The notes: generated by a model from the letters alone, not told the origin. Positions 22,327-33,678 are shown, counted from the first letter of the stretch. The stretch: DNA of 64,000 nucleotides from Siphonodentalium dalli (GCA_032622095.1 CP136061.1:48057797-48121796), one strand, 5' to 3'. Numbers and translations are program-made.

Positions 22327-23696
22327 CGTGGACACTTTACGCATGGTGCGATAACTCAAATATTTTCTATCCGATCGGAACTAAATTTTGTATATGAGTT
22401 TCTCACACCGAAATACAGATCGAGTTCGAATATGGGTTTGATCCGAGTTTTTTTTACAGAGTTATGGCCCTTTTTCGACTTCGAATTCACGCATGCTGTC
22501 ATAACTCAAACAATTTTTATCTGATCGGAACCAAATTTGGTATGCGAGTTTCAGATCCCAAAATACAGATCGATTTCAAATATGGGTTTGATCCGAGTTT
22601 TTTTTACGGAGTTATGGCCCTTTTTCGACTTCGAATTCACGTATGCTGTCATAACTCAAACAATTTTTATCTGATCGGAACCAAATTTGGTATGCGAGTA
22701 TCAGAGCCCAAAATACAGATCGAGTTCGAATATGGGTTTGATCCGAGTTTTTTTTACGGAGTTATGGCCATTTTTCGACTTAGAATTCATGGATGCTACG
22801 ATAACTAAAAAAAATATTATCTCATGAGAACCAAATTTGGTATGTGAGTTTCTCTATCTAAAATACAATTCGAGATTATTTTTAATGGAGTTATGGCCCT
22901 TTGATATAGAATTCATCCATGCTTCGATACATGTAGCTCAACCAGTTATCGTCTGATAGGAACCAAATTTGGTATGTGAGTTTCTCAACTCAAAATACAG
23001 ATCAAGTTTGAATATGGGTTAGATCCTGTTTTTTATACCAGAGTTGTGGCCCTTTTTAACTAAGGATTGAACAGATTCAATATTTTTATGCTTATCATGC
23101 AGAACCATAGCAGCTAACCCCTGTGATATCAGTTAGCACTGAGAGAGAGAATAGATTAACTTGTATTATTGGAAATTAGAGTTATTTTTAGCCATCATAT
23201 TGTCAGGGCCAGTGGAAGCTGTAATTGGACAGAGAACCATCTGTTGTTTATTGTATTTCCATACAGCTCTCTGGTTTATGATATCAATGCAGTGTTCCAG
23301 TGACATACCTGTACCTAATTTTATTGAGTTAAAATTGTTAACCCTTGTCATCAATTTTATGCATTTGTATATTTTTCATGCAATCATTCTCCTATTATAT
23401 CCCTTTCACTTGTATGGATTTTTTTGGTTAAAATGAACCCTTAATTCTCAACATTCCTTATACTTAGCAGAAATACCTTTCATCTGATATATCTCCTTTT
23501 ATTGAGATGTATGTAAATTTTGTATGTGAATTTCTCAGCCCAAAATACAGATAGATTTCGAATTTGGGTTTGATCCATTTTTTTATATTTTAAACAGAGT
23601 TATGGCTTATGGATTTTCGTGTCAGAACTGAAAATAGCTGATCACTATCGCCAAGGTATGGGTTAAACATCTGCCGATCGTGATCGGCCTCTCGTT
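22207..23696 (+). mobile_element. Helentron-like element H5 (1490 bp, complete)
   Basis: Starts TATGTTTACCCATACC after a T-run. It has a 33-nt 5' hairpin, a (CCGT)n/(CTGT)n microsatellite (22269-22328), subterminal GGTATGGGTTAAACAT and the hairpin GCCGATCGTGATCGGC (23673-23688), and ends CCTCTCGTT. This is the longest copy not interrupted by another element. No Rep or helicase ORF. Confidence 0.8.
22390..22990. repeat. About 150-bp tandem repeat inside H5
   Basis: Four units starting gagtttctc/gagtttcag at about 22397, 22545, 22695 and 22845. Each contains aaatacagatcgagttcgaa, gagttatggccc and ggaaccaaatttggtatg. The same unit occurs singly or in pairs in H1-H4, so it is the internal repeat of the family. 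Confidence 0.85.
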
Positions 23697-23992
23697 ATAA
23701 TATGTTTATATTATTATAACACCGCGGAAATGTGACAAATGTCTTTATTTCACATTAAATAACGCTTTCAATTTACAACTGATGTGGTTTTCAGAACAAA
23801 TATAATGTGTTCTACGGAATAAACCCGTTTATTGTCACAATTGTGATATTTGATTACATTTATTTGTGGTTTTATGTGAGCTGGTCAGTAATTCGCAACT
23901 TATGTCATACAAATGGTAATGGCGCGCTCTCGGACGAAAAACAGCATTTCGCTATCACAATATCTTAGCTGGATTTCGTACGAGCAGACTTG

Positions 23993-26240
23993 ACTATATT
24001 TTCGGATATATCATTGACAAATATCTACTGCTCAATGTCCATGAAGCAAATTTGGAATCGGGTTTCAGTGTTTTATTGGTCAAAATGCCCGAAAATCGCC
24101 ATTTTTCAATATTTTTAAAAACTTATGCAATTTTGTGTACATGTATCCAATTTTCGGCACAATATTCTTTTAATGTGGAATACAACATCATAAGCAAATA
24201 TATAAGACATCGAAATATTTCAAAATGGGTGCCATGATGGCTAGCCTAATGGCCGTCATAATGGCAGAGTTAGTTTGCAGACCATTGGTCTTATTCAGAT
24301 CGATTCTATCAGAGTGGTCGATTGCTTGTGATTTGTTGTGTTATTATGTAATGCAGATATTTTCACGGATGGAAATTAGACAATAACGACATATTCTAAT
24401 CCAAATTACCGATTGACGTCAAAAAAAGATATTTTACATATAATTTGACATGCATATATATACATATATGAGAAATACTACATCGTCAGTATTGCTGTTG
24501 TCATGAATACTTCAATGGCAAAATGCACACAAAATATATGCGAACATTCTGCATTTATCTATTTTGGCGGGTGACAAATATTAGCAAATAGAATCTCCAA
24601 GAAAACATCACTATGTACGCTGAGTTTTATGATATATTTTCCACCAAAACCGCATATGATTAACCGTCTTGGTTTCGGTTGTACAACGTTTACAAAAGAG
24701 TGGGAACTACAACATTTGAAGCAATTAGCACCGCCCTGACATGTTCTCGATGATATTGTATATGAATACCGAAATATATAGAGACAACATGCCTGTACAT
24801 CTAAGTCGATTCGACGCAACCTTGGGTTACTGCCAAATGCATGGGTTTTTGAAAAACGTGTTTTAAAGAGCGTTCCACCTACGGATATATTTGAAGAAGT
24901 GTTTTAAAGAGCGTTCCCCTTACGGAGATATTTGAAGAAGTGTTTTAAAAGATGATCACTTGTGGTTTTGTAAATTCGGCATACAAATGTCCGTAATTTC
25001 ATAAAAGTACTTTCTATATAGAGTTATCACTCTTTATTCTGATTAACTCAGGATAGCCATTTCGAAATGTAAACCTAACCTCGTGTAGCACATGTTACTG
25101 AGTTGAAATACCAATCGCCAATCCCCATTAAGTATCTTTCGCTATATAATGAAATGAAAGTGATGGAAAGTTTGTATTTAATCAAGAATCATATGTAGGG
25201 TAACTATACGCGTTTTGACTGGTGTATGTATATTATGTATGTGTTTAATTTACATTTAACTTGTCTTTCTGTTATTTTAAATTGCCTGTATGATGCATTT
25301 AATTGGTATATTGCAATAAACTATTTTATCGTATCACATCTTATCTGATAACCTTGCGATAGTATTCAACAATACCTTTGGTATAGGGATTAAAATGTAA
25401 AAATAATTATCAAAAACGATTATGTATTTTTCCGCACATGTACATATAGATGCAATGCTTGTCGATCCGGTCAAACTGGAGACATTATCACAAGGTGGGC
25501 ATAGTTATACCATTTAAAATGATTTTCAGACCGATAACCAACGCTATGAGGACGGGAACAATACGTTGATCATATGGCCGATACTGACATGGCCAATACT
25601 GCTATATATATATATATATATGTGTGTATCTTATATTCCAACATGATGTTGTCGCTGTAAACATGTACATAGCCGAGTGTTGTCCCCCCACTTTTTATTC
25701 ACTATCAATATATCGATATCTTCCGACATTGCTATAGTTATACCAGAACTGGTTTGTTTACACTATATGACCGTTGACCGCGGAAACACGTGGATTATCG
25801 TGAATTGGGCCATTCATACCATTACCAGGAACAAGCAAACTCTATGGTACTCTGTCGGTATATATCTATATAGTAATTAAGCCACTCAGCACGCACTGAA
25901 CATTGGCCTATATTGTGTTGGTAATTGCAGGTTGATTTACGTATATATACACTTAATTGTGACGGTCATTTTATAGCTACAATAACTGTTCCTAGTCTGG
26001 CATCTAGTGTTGCTAAATCGCAGAGCTGTATTTGTTGACATAGAATCGGAGGATTCATGTTAGGATAAGAGGACACTCTCATACCGGTAAGTTCACGCAT
26101 ACTCGTTGTTTAGATACATAAATATATAATCCTTTATAATGTAATGGTTTATTACTCAGACACAATATGTGCAACAACATACTTGGTAGTGCATGTGACA
26201 TGTACATGGGACGATTGTTATACATGATCATTTCACATGG
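23993..26240. other. No gene; short tandem repeats only
   Basis: Contains a 41-bp tandem repeat (24858-24898, 24899-24939, partial to 24950; unit begins gtgttttaaagagcgttcc) and an (AT)n tract near 25603-25622. ORFs are short and lack codon or motif support. Confidence 0.6.
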
Positions 26241-26244
26241 TATA

Positions 26245-26300
26245 GAAACAAATAAAAACCTTTTTTTATAAGTATTTCGGCCAACTGGCCTTCCTCAGCA
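26245..26300 (-). ncRNA. Possible hammerhead-ribozyme-like core
   Basis: On the minus strand: CTGAGGA, then a stem-loop GGCC-AGTT-GGCC, then GAAA. This fits the CUGANGA...GAAA core of hammerhead ribozymes, which occur in Penelope-like and related retroelements. Stems I and III are not convincing in the flanks, so it may be a decayed or coincidental motif. Confidence 0.25.
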
Positions 26301-26401
26301 ATGGTGTTATATATACATGTATCGGTATTCACATGCATGAATATACCTAATTATTTATTTAATATAATCCTTTGTTTGTGGGGTGTGATGATGAGTACAT
26401 T

Positions 26402-26482
26402 ATCTCTCTCTCTCTTTCTCTCTCTCTCTCCCTCCCTCCCTCCCCCTCTCTCTCTCGCTCTCTCTCTCTCACTCTCTCTTCC
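26402..26482. repeat. CT-rich microsatellite
   Basis: About 80 bp of (CT)n with CCCT interruptions. Confidence 0.95.
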
Positions 26483-26526
26483 AATATTTCTTAAAAGGGA
26501 TATATGCCATTCTTCAGCGAATTAAG

Positions 26527-27632
26527 AACATGCAGCACATTGTGGGAGTTAATTATCCCGATGATTTAAATCCTTTCTGAATTTCACTAATGATTTGAAA
26601 ATGTACCATTTTCAATAATCACACTTCAACTTTGACGCTCAACATCATGGCGTATTGACCAGTTAAAGGTACTCAACCCGATAAAACTCCACTCAATTAC
26701 TATTTCAAAGGCTTCGGGGGTCAAAAATATTTGATTCGAGTCGAGGAAGTCACCCATCAAAGCTCAGATTTGTTAGATATCGATTTTAGAAATCTATTAT
26801 TTTTCATTATCGGGAATACTATCTGGCCCAGAGCTCAGTCAAAATTGCGTTAAAATTACCACTTGATTTTAGAGTTATTCATCCTTGTCTGTTTGAATAG
26901 ATTTGGAGTACACATCCAGAGCAGATTACGGCAGTTATTAGTACTCATCTCGAGAACATAACAAATTTGAAAAATCAATATCTAATAACTCTGAGCTTTG
27001 TTTGATGGGTTCCTCGACTCGAATCAAATATTTTTTACCCCCAAAGCCAAAGAAATAGTAATATAGGACCCTCTGATCGGATTGTTGTTGTTGGAATCTG
27101 TTGAGATGGGGACCCTCTTTACGGGTTTAGTACCTTTAACCTGGTGATAAGTGATCATTAAGTGTCGCCAGCCTTATTATTGTCTTGAACTCGACCATTT
27201 ATCACTGTGTGAATTTAGAGCAATCTTTGAACCACCCCATATATCTGGTTCACTGCATTCACGCGAAAGGAACCATGCTCCGTAAAACTGACCAAGTCAT
27301 GGTTATTACCAGCCAAACAAAGATGATGTCACAGCGGGGAATATGGGCTGTGACGCATGTATACCGATCGTTTTTTCCCTATCCGTCGAGGTGGTAGAAT
27401 AAGGAAAGGCCGTAGCGATTGACATTTTTATTTTACGTATATAGACATCATATCAATAATGAAGGTATAATAAACGCCCATCCCAGGCAGACTAACATTG
27501 CCACACATGGGCATGCGCAGAGCGGTCGCTACATATCAAAATGTATCCCCCTGTAAACGAAAAATGAATCATTTCATACAATCTTTAGTCGCGAATTTAT
27601 ACTAGTATCGATGCGGTAGTTATAATATTATT
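26527..27632. repeat. Dispersed repeat D, copy 2
   Basis: Left part (26530-26666, 27140-27165) matches 808-975. Right part (27366-27632) matches 5925-6159 plus 7375-7415. It lacks the 5-kb inverted repeat found between these parts in copy 1 and has about 200 unrelated bp instead. It contains a MITE at 26667-27135. Confidence 0.7.
26667..27135. mobile_element. 469-bp MITE with TTAA duplication
   Basis: Starts AGGTACT and ends AGTACCT, flanked by TTAA at 26663-26666 and 27136-27139. The first copy of the host repeat has one TTAA at 946-949 and no insert. Long inverted similarity extends inward (tttgattcgagtcgaggaa against ttcctcgactcgaatcaaa). No ORF. TTAA points to a piggyBac-type transposase in trans. 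Confidence 0.85.
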
Positions 27633-27635
27633 AGT

Positions 27636-27782
27636 TATCTTCGTCAACATCGGGGGTACATGGAGATTTCATACCTAACTAAATGTTGATTTTGAATCCC
27701 GAGGCGGAGCCGATGGTTTCATAAAGAGACATCCAGGTATTAAATCTCCATGTATCCCACGATGTTGGTGGAGATAACGATT
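27636..27782. repeat. Inverted repeat, about 43-bp arms
   Basis: Left arm ttatcttcgtcaacatcggg...tacatggagattt and its inverse ending gttggtggagataac enclose about 60 bp. Likely a small MITE; ends not resolved. Confidence 0.65.
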
Positions 27783-28009
27783 TTGTCCCCAAAAACAATA
27801 GCCATGCGGCCTCAATTTGAGTGTGCTTTTCGTATGTTCTCAGATAAATTCACACCAATCAGCAGCAATAATAATAATTCAGTAGCTGACCTATTGATCC
27901 GGCGTCAGGTGGCGTCAAGCTCGGTGTGCTGCAGCAACGTCACGATTGGTGGAAACCGCCAGCTCAAGGATCATTCATATACCCCCGATCGTTTCCGAAT
28001 TCTTTTAAA

Positions 28010-28640
28010 ACATGGCTGCCAGCGGCCAACTTGGATTTTACTCTTCATATAACTTAATTATTTAGCACACCCTACAGGTCACATTTCTCATCCGATTATC
28101 ACCGAACTTCATATGGATCATCGGGGTGTCGACGGTGGTTAACTGCGATTTTACTATATGACTAAATCCTTCGGCACACCCTACAGGACACCTCCCTCGT
28201 CCCCTCATCACCAAGCTTGGATCTTCGGAGTGTCCTCTAGATGGGAGCCATTAATTATTTTTCTGGAATTCGTTAAAAACATGGCCACCAGCAGCCATCT
28301 TGGATTTCAAATTTGAATCCATCGGCACACCCTGCAGCCCGCATTTATTGGAGAATTTTTTGAAAATATACAGGAATGTTGAGAATCACCCCCAGATGGC
28401 AGCTGTCGAATTTGACAAATTTTCGATGAAAAACAAATGGCCGCCGGCATCCATCTTAGATTTTACTGACTGACAAAATTCCTTTAGCCTGACTAAATTT
28501 TTTGGCACACTCGACATACCACATCCTTCATCTGATCGTCACCAAACTGTATAGTGATCTTTGGGGTGACCACCAGATGGGAGCTATCAACTTTTTCTGA
28601 ATTCCATTGGAAACCGAATCTTAGATTTTATTATATATCT
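28010..28640. repeat. Degenerate tandem repeat, about 120-170 bp unit
   Basis: Repeated blocks with ggcacaccctacaggacac, catccgatcatcaccaaac and agatgggagcta, four to five diverged units. No coding content. Confidence 0.7.
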
Positions 28641-28984
28641 ATATTTCTTCTTGTTGACATCTAGTTTTACTTAGACATTTCAACTTTCCGCATTCCTAAT
28701 CGCTCATAATTTTGTTATTTGGTATGTGGTTCACATTTGAGGTTACGCGGGCCGAGTTCGATTTTATTCGACCCTGAAATAATAATATTTGTGTTGTCTA
28801 AATGATAAATCTCTTGTGTGGCTCACCTTTGAGAACACGCAGGTCATCGTTTAGTTGGAGTCACATTTTCCTAGAATTTGACTTCTTTGATCTAAAAAAA
28901 AAACGCACAAAAAAAGCCACCTCGATTCGGGGGATGTGAGGTCAGGGACCTTTTATTGTTTTAATGCGAGTGATCCCTTAAATT

Positions 28985-29630
28985 CAAATTAAGTATATTT
29001 TTCTGATCTATTTACAGGACCTGAAACAAGAGAGATTTTCGCGCTACGCTACGGAAGCCACCAAACCTATCGATACAGGCCACTACGCCAAGCCTGTCTA
29101 CATTATAAGATACAGTCCACCAAACATATCTATACGATACAGGCCACTATGTCAAGCCTGCCTACATTATTCTATACAGTCCACCAAACATCAAGTCTAC
29201 ATATTAGATACAGGCCACAACACCAAGCCTATATCTACATGATAAGATACAGTCTACCAAGCAGCAAGCACACCTATTAGATACAGACCACAACATCAAG
29301 TATATAGCTACATGTTAAGATACAATCTACCAAGCATCAAGCCTACCCATTAGATACAGTCCACCAAACCTATCTATACGATACAGGCCACTACGTCAAG
29401 CCTGCCTACATTATACTATACAGTCCACCAAACATCAAGTCTACATATTAGATACAGGCCACAACACCAAGCCTATACATACATGCTAAGATACAGCCTA
29501 CCAAGCATCAAGCACACCTATTAGATACAGACCACAACATCAAGTACATGTATATAGCTACATGTTAAGATACAGTCTACCAAGCATCAAGCCTACCCAT
29601 TAGATACAGACCACAAAGCCTACCTACACG
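28985..29630 (+). promoter_or_regulatory. Innexin 5' region: splice acceptor and expanded minisatellite leader
   Basis: Same layout as 17621-17957: ctatttacag, then an exon-like start at 29018, then the roughly 72-bp repeat up to the ATG. Here there are about eight units against 3.3. Four-unit blocks repeat with a period of 244 bp (anchors cagtccaccaaac at 29113 and 29357), so a second-level duplication occurred after the genes separated. Confidence 0.5.
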
Positions 29631-30767
29631 ATGTTGTGCCATAAGATGATCGGGAGCGATTGGGTCGGATTCCTTTGTAACCGACTCACGTGCTTCCTTC
29701 TCGTATTTATGGGCGTTGCTTCTTTCATTTACGTTGCCTTGGGGACACCAGTTACATGCTGGACACCGTCACAATTCGTGCCTAGTCAGGTGAGATACAC
29801 AGACCAAAAATGTTGGGATGAAGACTACCACTATATTCCTACTGACGCTTTGATTCCAAACGACCGAGAGGGAAGCAACGCATTGTTAGTTGAAAGTATT
29901 TCTAAATGGATTCCATTGTTTCTAATAGGGCTTGGCGTTCTTGCAATTCTTCCGACAATTCTTAGTGCCGTTTGTTGTCGCTCTCTTATCTCGTCAATGA
30001 AGCCGTTCGTCAACGCGATGAAAAAATCAGACGCAGACGACGCGTCCGGCGATATCCTTGGTAACGGTGTAGGGCTGCCAGTTAGTGGAGAACACGTGAT
30101 CGCCTTGGGAAACAAGTCATCAGTCATCCCACTCAAAGTCAATTATTTCCTTTCGAAGTTCTTGACTGTGTTGAACACAATGCTTCTGTTTTTGTTGATC
30201 AACCTTTTTGTCACGGATAATTTCACTGATGATGGTTTCTTCGAGAATTTCATCAACCAGCATTTCGACAGATGGTTTTCCTTAAGGCTTCCAGTCTCTT
30301 TTATGTGCGATATGGAGATTCGCCATATGGGGGCAGTACAAAGGTACACGTTCCAGTGTCACTCCCATATGGACTTACTTTACCAATATATTGTCTTATT
30401 CTTGTGGGTCTGGTTCTTACTTGTGGTACTGATTGCCGGAATTGACTTCCTCGTCACCCTGAAAAAAATATTTCTACTCAACCCAAAGAAGAGATTCGTC
30501 GACAGGTACATGTCCGGTCGTCTGCATGGACAGGCCTCTAGTAGGTACGCGTCATTCGTTTCCCAATTTCTCAGCGATGACGTCATCTTCGTTCTGTCAA
30601 CGAATGAAAGTTCCCTGTCTGCTGATAAAATTTCGCGAGCGCTGTGGCAGTCATGGAAGGTCTATTCAGAAGATCCTGACGACAAAAGCCATGCCCATTG
30701 CTCGACAGGACCAACCACACCAAGCAGTGTGTACCCGACTTTACCAATTGATCACCACAAGTGTTAA
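29631..30767 (+). CDS. inx: Innexin (gap-junction/hemichannel protein), copy 2
   Basis: Intron-free 378-aa innexin, paralogue of the gene at 17958. It has the same four transmembrane segments and Cys pairs: Cys43/Cys61 in loop 1 (VTCWTPSQF...DQKCW) and Cys226/Cys243 in loop 2 (FMCDMEIRHMGAVQRYTFQC). It is three residues longer before loop 2 (FINQHFDRWFSL against FINKKWFSL). The best-conserved part is the C-terminal cytoplasmic domain from NPKKRFVD to the end. SKWIP again replaces YYQWV. The frame is fully open and differences from copy 1 are mostly conservative, so both copies look functional. AATAAA lies about 130 bp after the stop. It could form heteromeric channels with copy 1 (inference). 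Confidence 0.95.
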   Translation: MLCHKMIGSDWVGFLCNRLTCFLLVFMGVASFIYVALGTPVTCWTPSQFVPSQVRYTDQKCWDEDYHYIPTDALIPNDREGSNALLVESISKWIPLFLIGLGVLAILPTILSAVCCRSLISSMKPFVNAMKKSDADDASGDILGNGVGLPVSGEHVIALGNKSSVIPLKVNYFLSKFLTVLNTMLLFLLINLFVTDNFTDDGFFENFINQHFDRWFSLRLPVSFMCDMEIRHMGAVQRYTFQCHSHMDLLYQYIVLFLWVWFLLVVLIAGIDFLVTLKKIFLLNPKKRFVDRYMSGRLHGQASSRYASFVSQFLSDDVIFVLSTNESSLSADKISRALWQSWKVYSEDPDDKSHAHCSTGPTTPSSVYPTLPIDHHKC

Positions 30768-30898
30768 AGGGGCAGACACTGTTGAATTTCTGTCTTAAAC
30801 GGGTCATATTGGTACTGTGTATGCACCACCGATAAGTCTTTTCGAGGCGGATTTCATCATGACAAGTGACTGGTCGGTATAGGTGACTGTTTGTATAT

Positions 30899-30904
30899 AA
30901 TAAA
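30899..30904 (+). terminator. Poly(A) signal of innexin copy 2
   Basis: AATAAA about 130 bp downstream of the stop codon; the corresponding site of copy 1 is AATACA. Confidence 0.5.
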
Positions 30905-31400
30905 CAAATTATGCCGTTTATTTAAGAAATGGATGTATAGTTTGTGTGTGTTTTATTGAAGGACATGGCCGTTTGGTGTGCACATTCCACTAAATGTGCT
31001 CCAACGACCATAGTGCCAATAACCATAAACAAAACACACACAAACTATTTTTTTTATTATATTTATATAGCTTTTTTCTTTATTTATTTCCATAAAATGA
31101 GCTGAATTCATTATAGCATGTAGCACTGTAATTAGGTTGCCCAATAGTCTACCTGAAAAAAGTATCGACGGATCAGTCTATGGCCGCGGGTTAACAAAAT
31201 TATTGCGCCCAGCTATTCTACCATTTATAGTTATTCAGGCCAACGGGGTATGACGTCAGTTCATGTTATGGTGTGTTTCATTGTGGTATAAAACCCATAA
31301 CATAATTGGCAGTTGATCAGTCGATGAACAGGATCTAATGTAAAACACGGCCTATTTAAAATATATTTTCCCAACATGGATCCGGTTAAAGATTCTGAAT

Positions 31401-31520
31401 TTAGGTCACGAGCTCCCGGTGGTCTGTACCACCGGGGCAGGAATATGTTAAAATGGATAATTAGGCCCCGAGCTCCCGGCGGTCTGTACCACAGGGGCAG
31501 GAATATGTTATTATGGATAA
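31401..31520. repeat. 60-bp tandem duplication
   Basis: Two units (31401-31460, 31461-31520) with a hairpin-forming ccggtggtctgtaccaccgg core. The related single block at 19706-19750 follows innexin copy 1, so the tandem arose in the copy-2 flank. Confidence 0.85.
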
Positions 31521-32764
31521 TTATATAATTCTTGGGAAAGGGACATAGCTTCTAAAAAAAAAGGTAGCTACAGGATAAAAATTGCCTTTAGAAAAATAAA
31601 AATATTACGTACTATTATTTGTTACCATACATCACTCCCCAAGAGGCTACTCTACGCATAGAAACATACCCCGTCCCGATCGGACATATAATTCTAGAGA
31701 TATTCGTCATCAAATCAAATCCAGGTCAATTCCAAAAAAAAAACATTCATCGAAATACTTGTCACACACCGAATTTCAGAAAGACGAAATTTGATTAAAA
31801 AAAAACCACAACATGGTTTCAACGTCAGCACACGTTGCATGCCTGTCGAGATACCCATTTCCAGTGGTCGACGTGAAAGGTGTTTGATTTGAACTGTCTT
31901 AACTGTGTCTTTTAGCAATTTTAGACCAAATGACAAAAGATGGCTAGCAAAATGGCAATTGAAAAAATGCCATATATCAAGAACATTCTGTTTGGAGAAG
32001 TTAATCAATTGACAAATAAATATTCTATTTTAAGTTCCACAACAAATTCATATTAAATTATATAGTATGGTATTTTTTCCGATAATGTTCTTTTGGAGTT
32101 CTGGTTTTGTTTTTGGAAGAAAATGGTCAGAGAACTCTGTGAAGAATGTAAGGAGGACTACTAGCTGTGGCTACTCTGACACACTGGCATCAACATATAT
32201 TAACTTAATCCAAGATGGCTGCCAATATAGCTGCCGAAAGAGACCAATTTCTTTATATTTTGCTCGATTTATTCTTCCTGTGTCTCTGTAAATTAATTTG
32301 ACTGATGTGTATTGGTTAAAATTCATACCGCGTTCCGAAAATAGACGATCTACATCGAGTTCCCAGTTTATAGCCGAATTAAAAAAAAACGAGTCCAGTA
32401 AATTGGCGAGCATTTGGCGAGGTCCAGACCTAATTTACTGGTCGAGTTTTGTATATTCCGCTATAAATTGGCGACGAGTTGTAGATTATATGTATTACAT
32501 GAACCAAATTATCGTTAAAACATACTTAAATCAACAAATGGGACTTTGAGAAGTCGGAATTTAATATTAGTGTCACGAATTCCCTCCGAAAAGAGTTCAA
32601 CAGTTGCGTTTCTACGGCTCGTGTTTTAATTTCATCGGTAAATGGAGGCCTAACAAGGGTAAGTATTCGCTCCGCAAACATTGTGATTGTTTCAGAGATG
32701 TTTTGTGCAATTGCTCACAGTGAGGCAAGAGCCTGAGGCGAGTCAGTTATGGAACTGAATAGCG
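31521..32764. other. No gene recognised
   Basis: A/T-rich sequence with short ORFs and no motif. A short inverted match (gtaaattggcgag / ctaatttactgg) lies near 32395-32445. Confidence 0.4.
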
Positions 32765-32768
32765 ATCG

Positions 32769-33203
32769 TAATTATGATTTTAGGTCGTGCCAAGTTAACG
32801 TTAATTTTCCGTCAATGTTATTTTCACCGATAAAGCGATGAATGAATTCGGAAACTGCTGAGCGGCTGGTTTGGGCAGCAATTTTAATAATTGTCTCATC
32901 TTGAGCACATTGTGGTTGAATAGTTCTCAATTTCATGACACCATTACGGGAATACATCGGGTTTGTCGTCGAAGGGGTCAGTCATGGAGGTCATACCTAG
33001 GAGGGCAGCAATTGTTGCTTGCCATTTGACACTACGGTGTGTGCCATCATTGAAGTGTTAAAATGGCTAATTACCTGGGTGAGCTGTGATAATAATAAAT
33101 TTTCAGTATCCCTGTCTGTATTATCACTGTTAGTAATGTCTGTGTGGGGGGCATTGTTGTTTGTCGGTCTGTTTCCCGGAAAATGGTAGAAAAATGATTC
33201 CAA
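32769..33203 (-). pseudogene. LTR-retroelement Gag-like remnant
   Basis: Two frames on the minus strand: 32997-33203 (coiled N-terminal part, QLTQVISHFNTSMM) and 32772-32957 (DETIIKIAAQTSRSAVSEFI, then WHDLK). The linking segment with a DPFDDKPDVFP stretch and WCHEIENYS is in a third frame with stops. The order, a short coiled region, then a P-x-F-x-x-W segment, then a helical K-x-A-x-x-(T/S)-x-x-x-V-x-x-F-I block, resembles capsid-domain Gag proteins of metazoan LTR retrotransposons. It is truncated at the C-terminal side and disabled. No LTRs or pol are seen. Confidence 0.55.
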
Positions 33204-33471
33204 ATGGAGTATGCTTCAGTTATAGTAAATATAGTAATAAAGTAATAATATGTTGATTTTGTTGCGTCCCATATGTGCATGCATATATGTGGGGTATGTG
33301 AGTACAACATAGAGTTTTAGTTCAATAAGGTGTTCCCAAGCGCCTCCAGTCAAAGAGGAGCATGACAAATCCATTGCTAAATTAGAAATGAGAATGTGCT
33401 CATGACCGCGGAGACTAGAAAGTAACGAAACGTTTATATACCCGTCATTTTGACGGGCAATCCCCTAGTTA

Positions 33472-33678
33472 TTAATAATTTTCATCGTCCTCTTCATCTT
33501 GGTAGTCCTCCTCCTCCCAGTCTACCCAGTCTTCGTCCTTCTGTTGTCTCTTCATGATAACACCAAGCATACGTTCCATCTTGCTATTTTGAGCCTGTGA
33601 ACGTTTCACTAAATGTTTTAACTTCTTCACTTGTGACTGCGTTTTATCCTGTCCCGCCTCAATTCTCTCAAACTCACC
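33472..33678 (-). CDS. TRPA1: TRPA-like channel, last coding exon (68 aa + stop)
   Basis: Minus-strand exon preceded by an acceptor (tatttcag, AG at 33680-33679) and ending TAT TAA TAA (stop 33472-33474). It begins in phase 0 with GEFERIEAG and encodes a Lys/Gln/Leu-rich helix with heptad pattern (KLKHLVKRSQAQNSKMERML), then a strongly acidic tail with WVDWEEE and ending DENY. In TRPA1 the C-terminal cytoplasmic coiled coil follows the TRP-like domain and assembles the tetramer; position and phase fit that role. The two upstream exons lie at 50866-51042 and 53679-53747. Too short for an obvious ORF, found by splice sites and helix pattern. An extra exon inside the 17-kb intron cannot be excluded. 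Confidence 0.7.
   Translation of the reverse strand, partial: GEFERIEAGQDKTQSQVKKLKHLVKRSQAQNSKMERMLGVIMKRQQKDEDWVDWEEEDYQDEEDDENY

Larger units (their letters stand above)
21612..23992. mobile_element. Inverted-repeat-bounded element holding H5
   Basis: 21612-21716 is repeated in inverted orientation at about 23900-23992. The outer end is CAAGTCTGCTCGTACGAAA on both sides, and arms are about 100 bp with scattered mismatches. Outside sequences do not match. The interior consists of 480 bp of unknown sequence, the Helentron-like H5 and about 200 bp more. Target duplication is not visible. Confidence 0.65.

Noticed and set aside
22093-22808. ORFs with repeated FDPSFFYGVMALFRLRIH-type units
   Set aside because: They are translations of the 150-bp internal repeat of H5, not a repeat protein.
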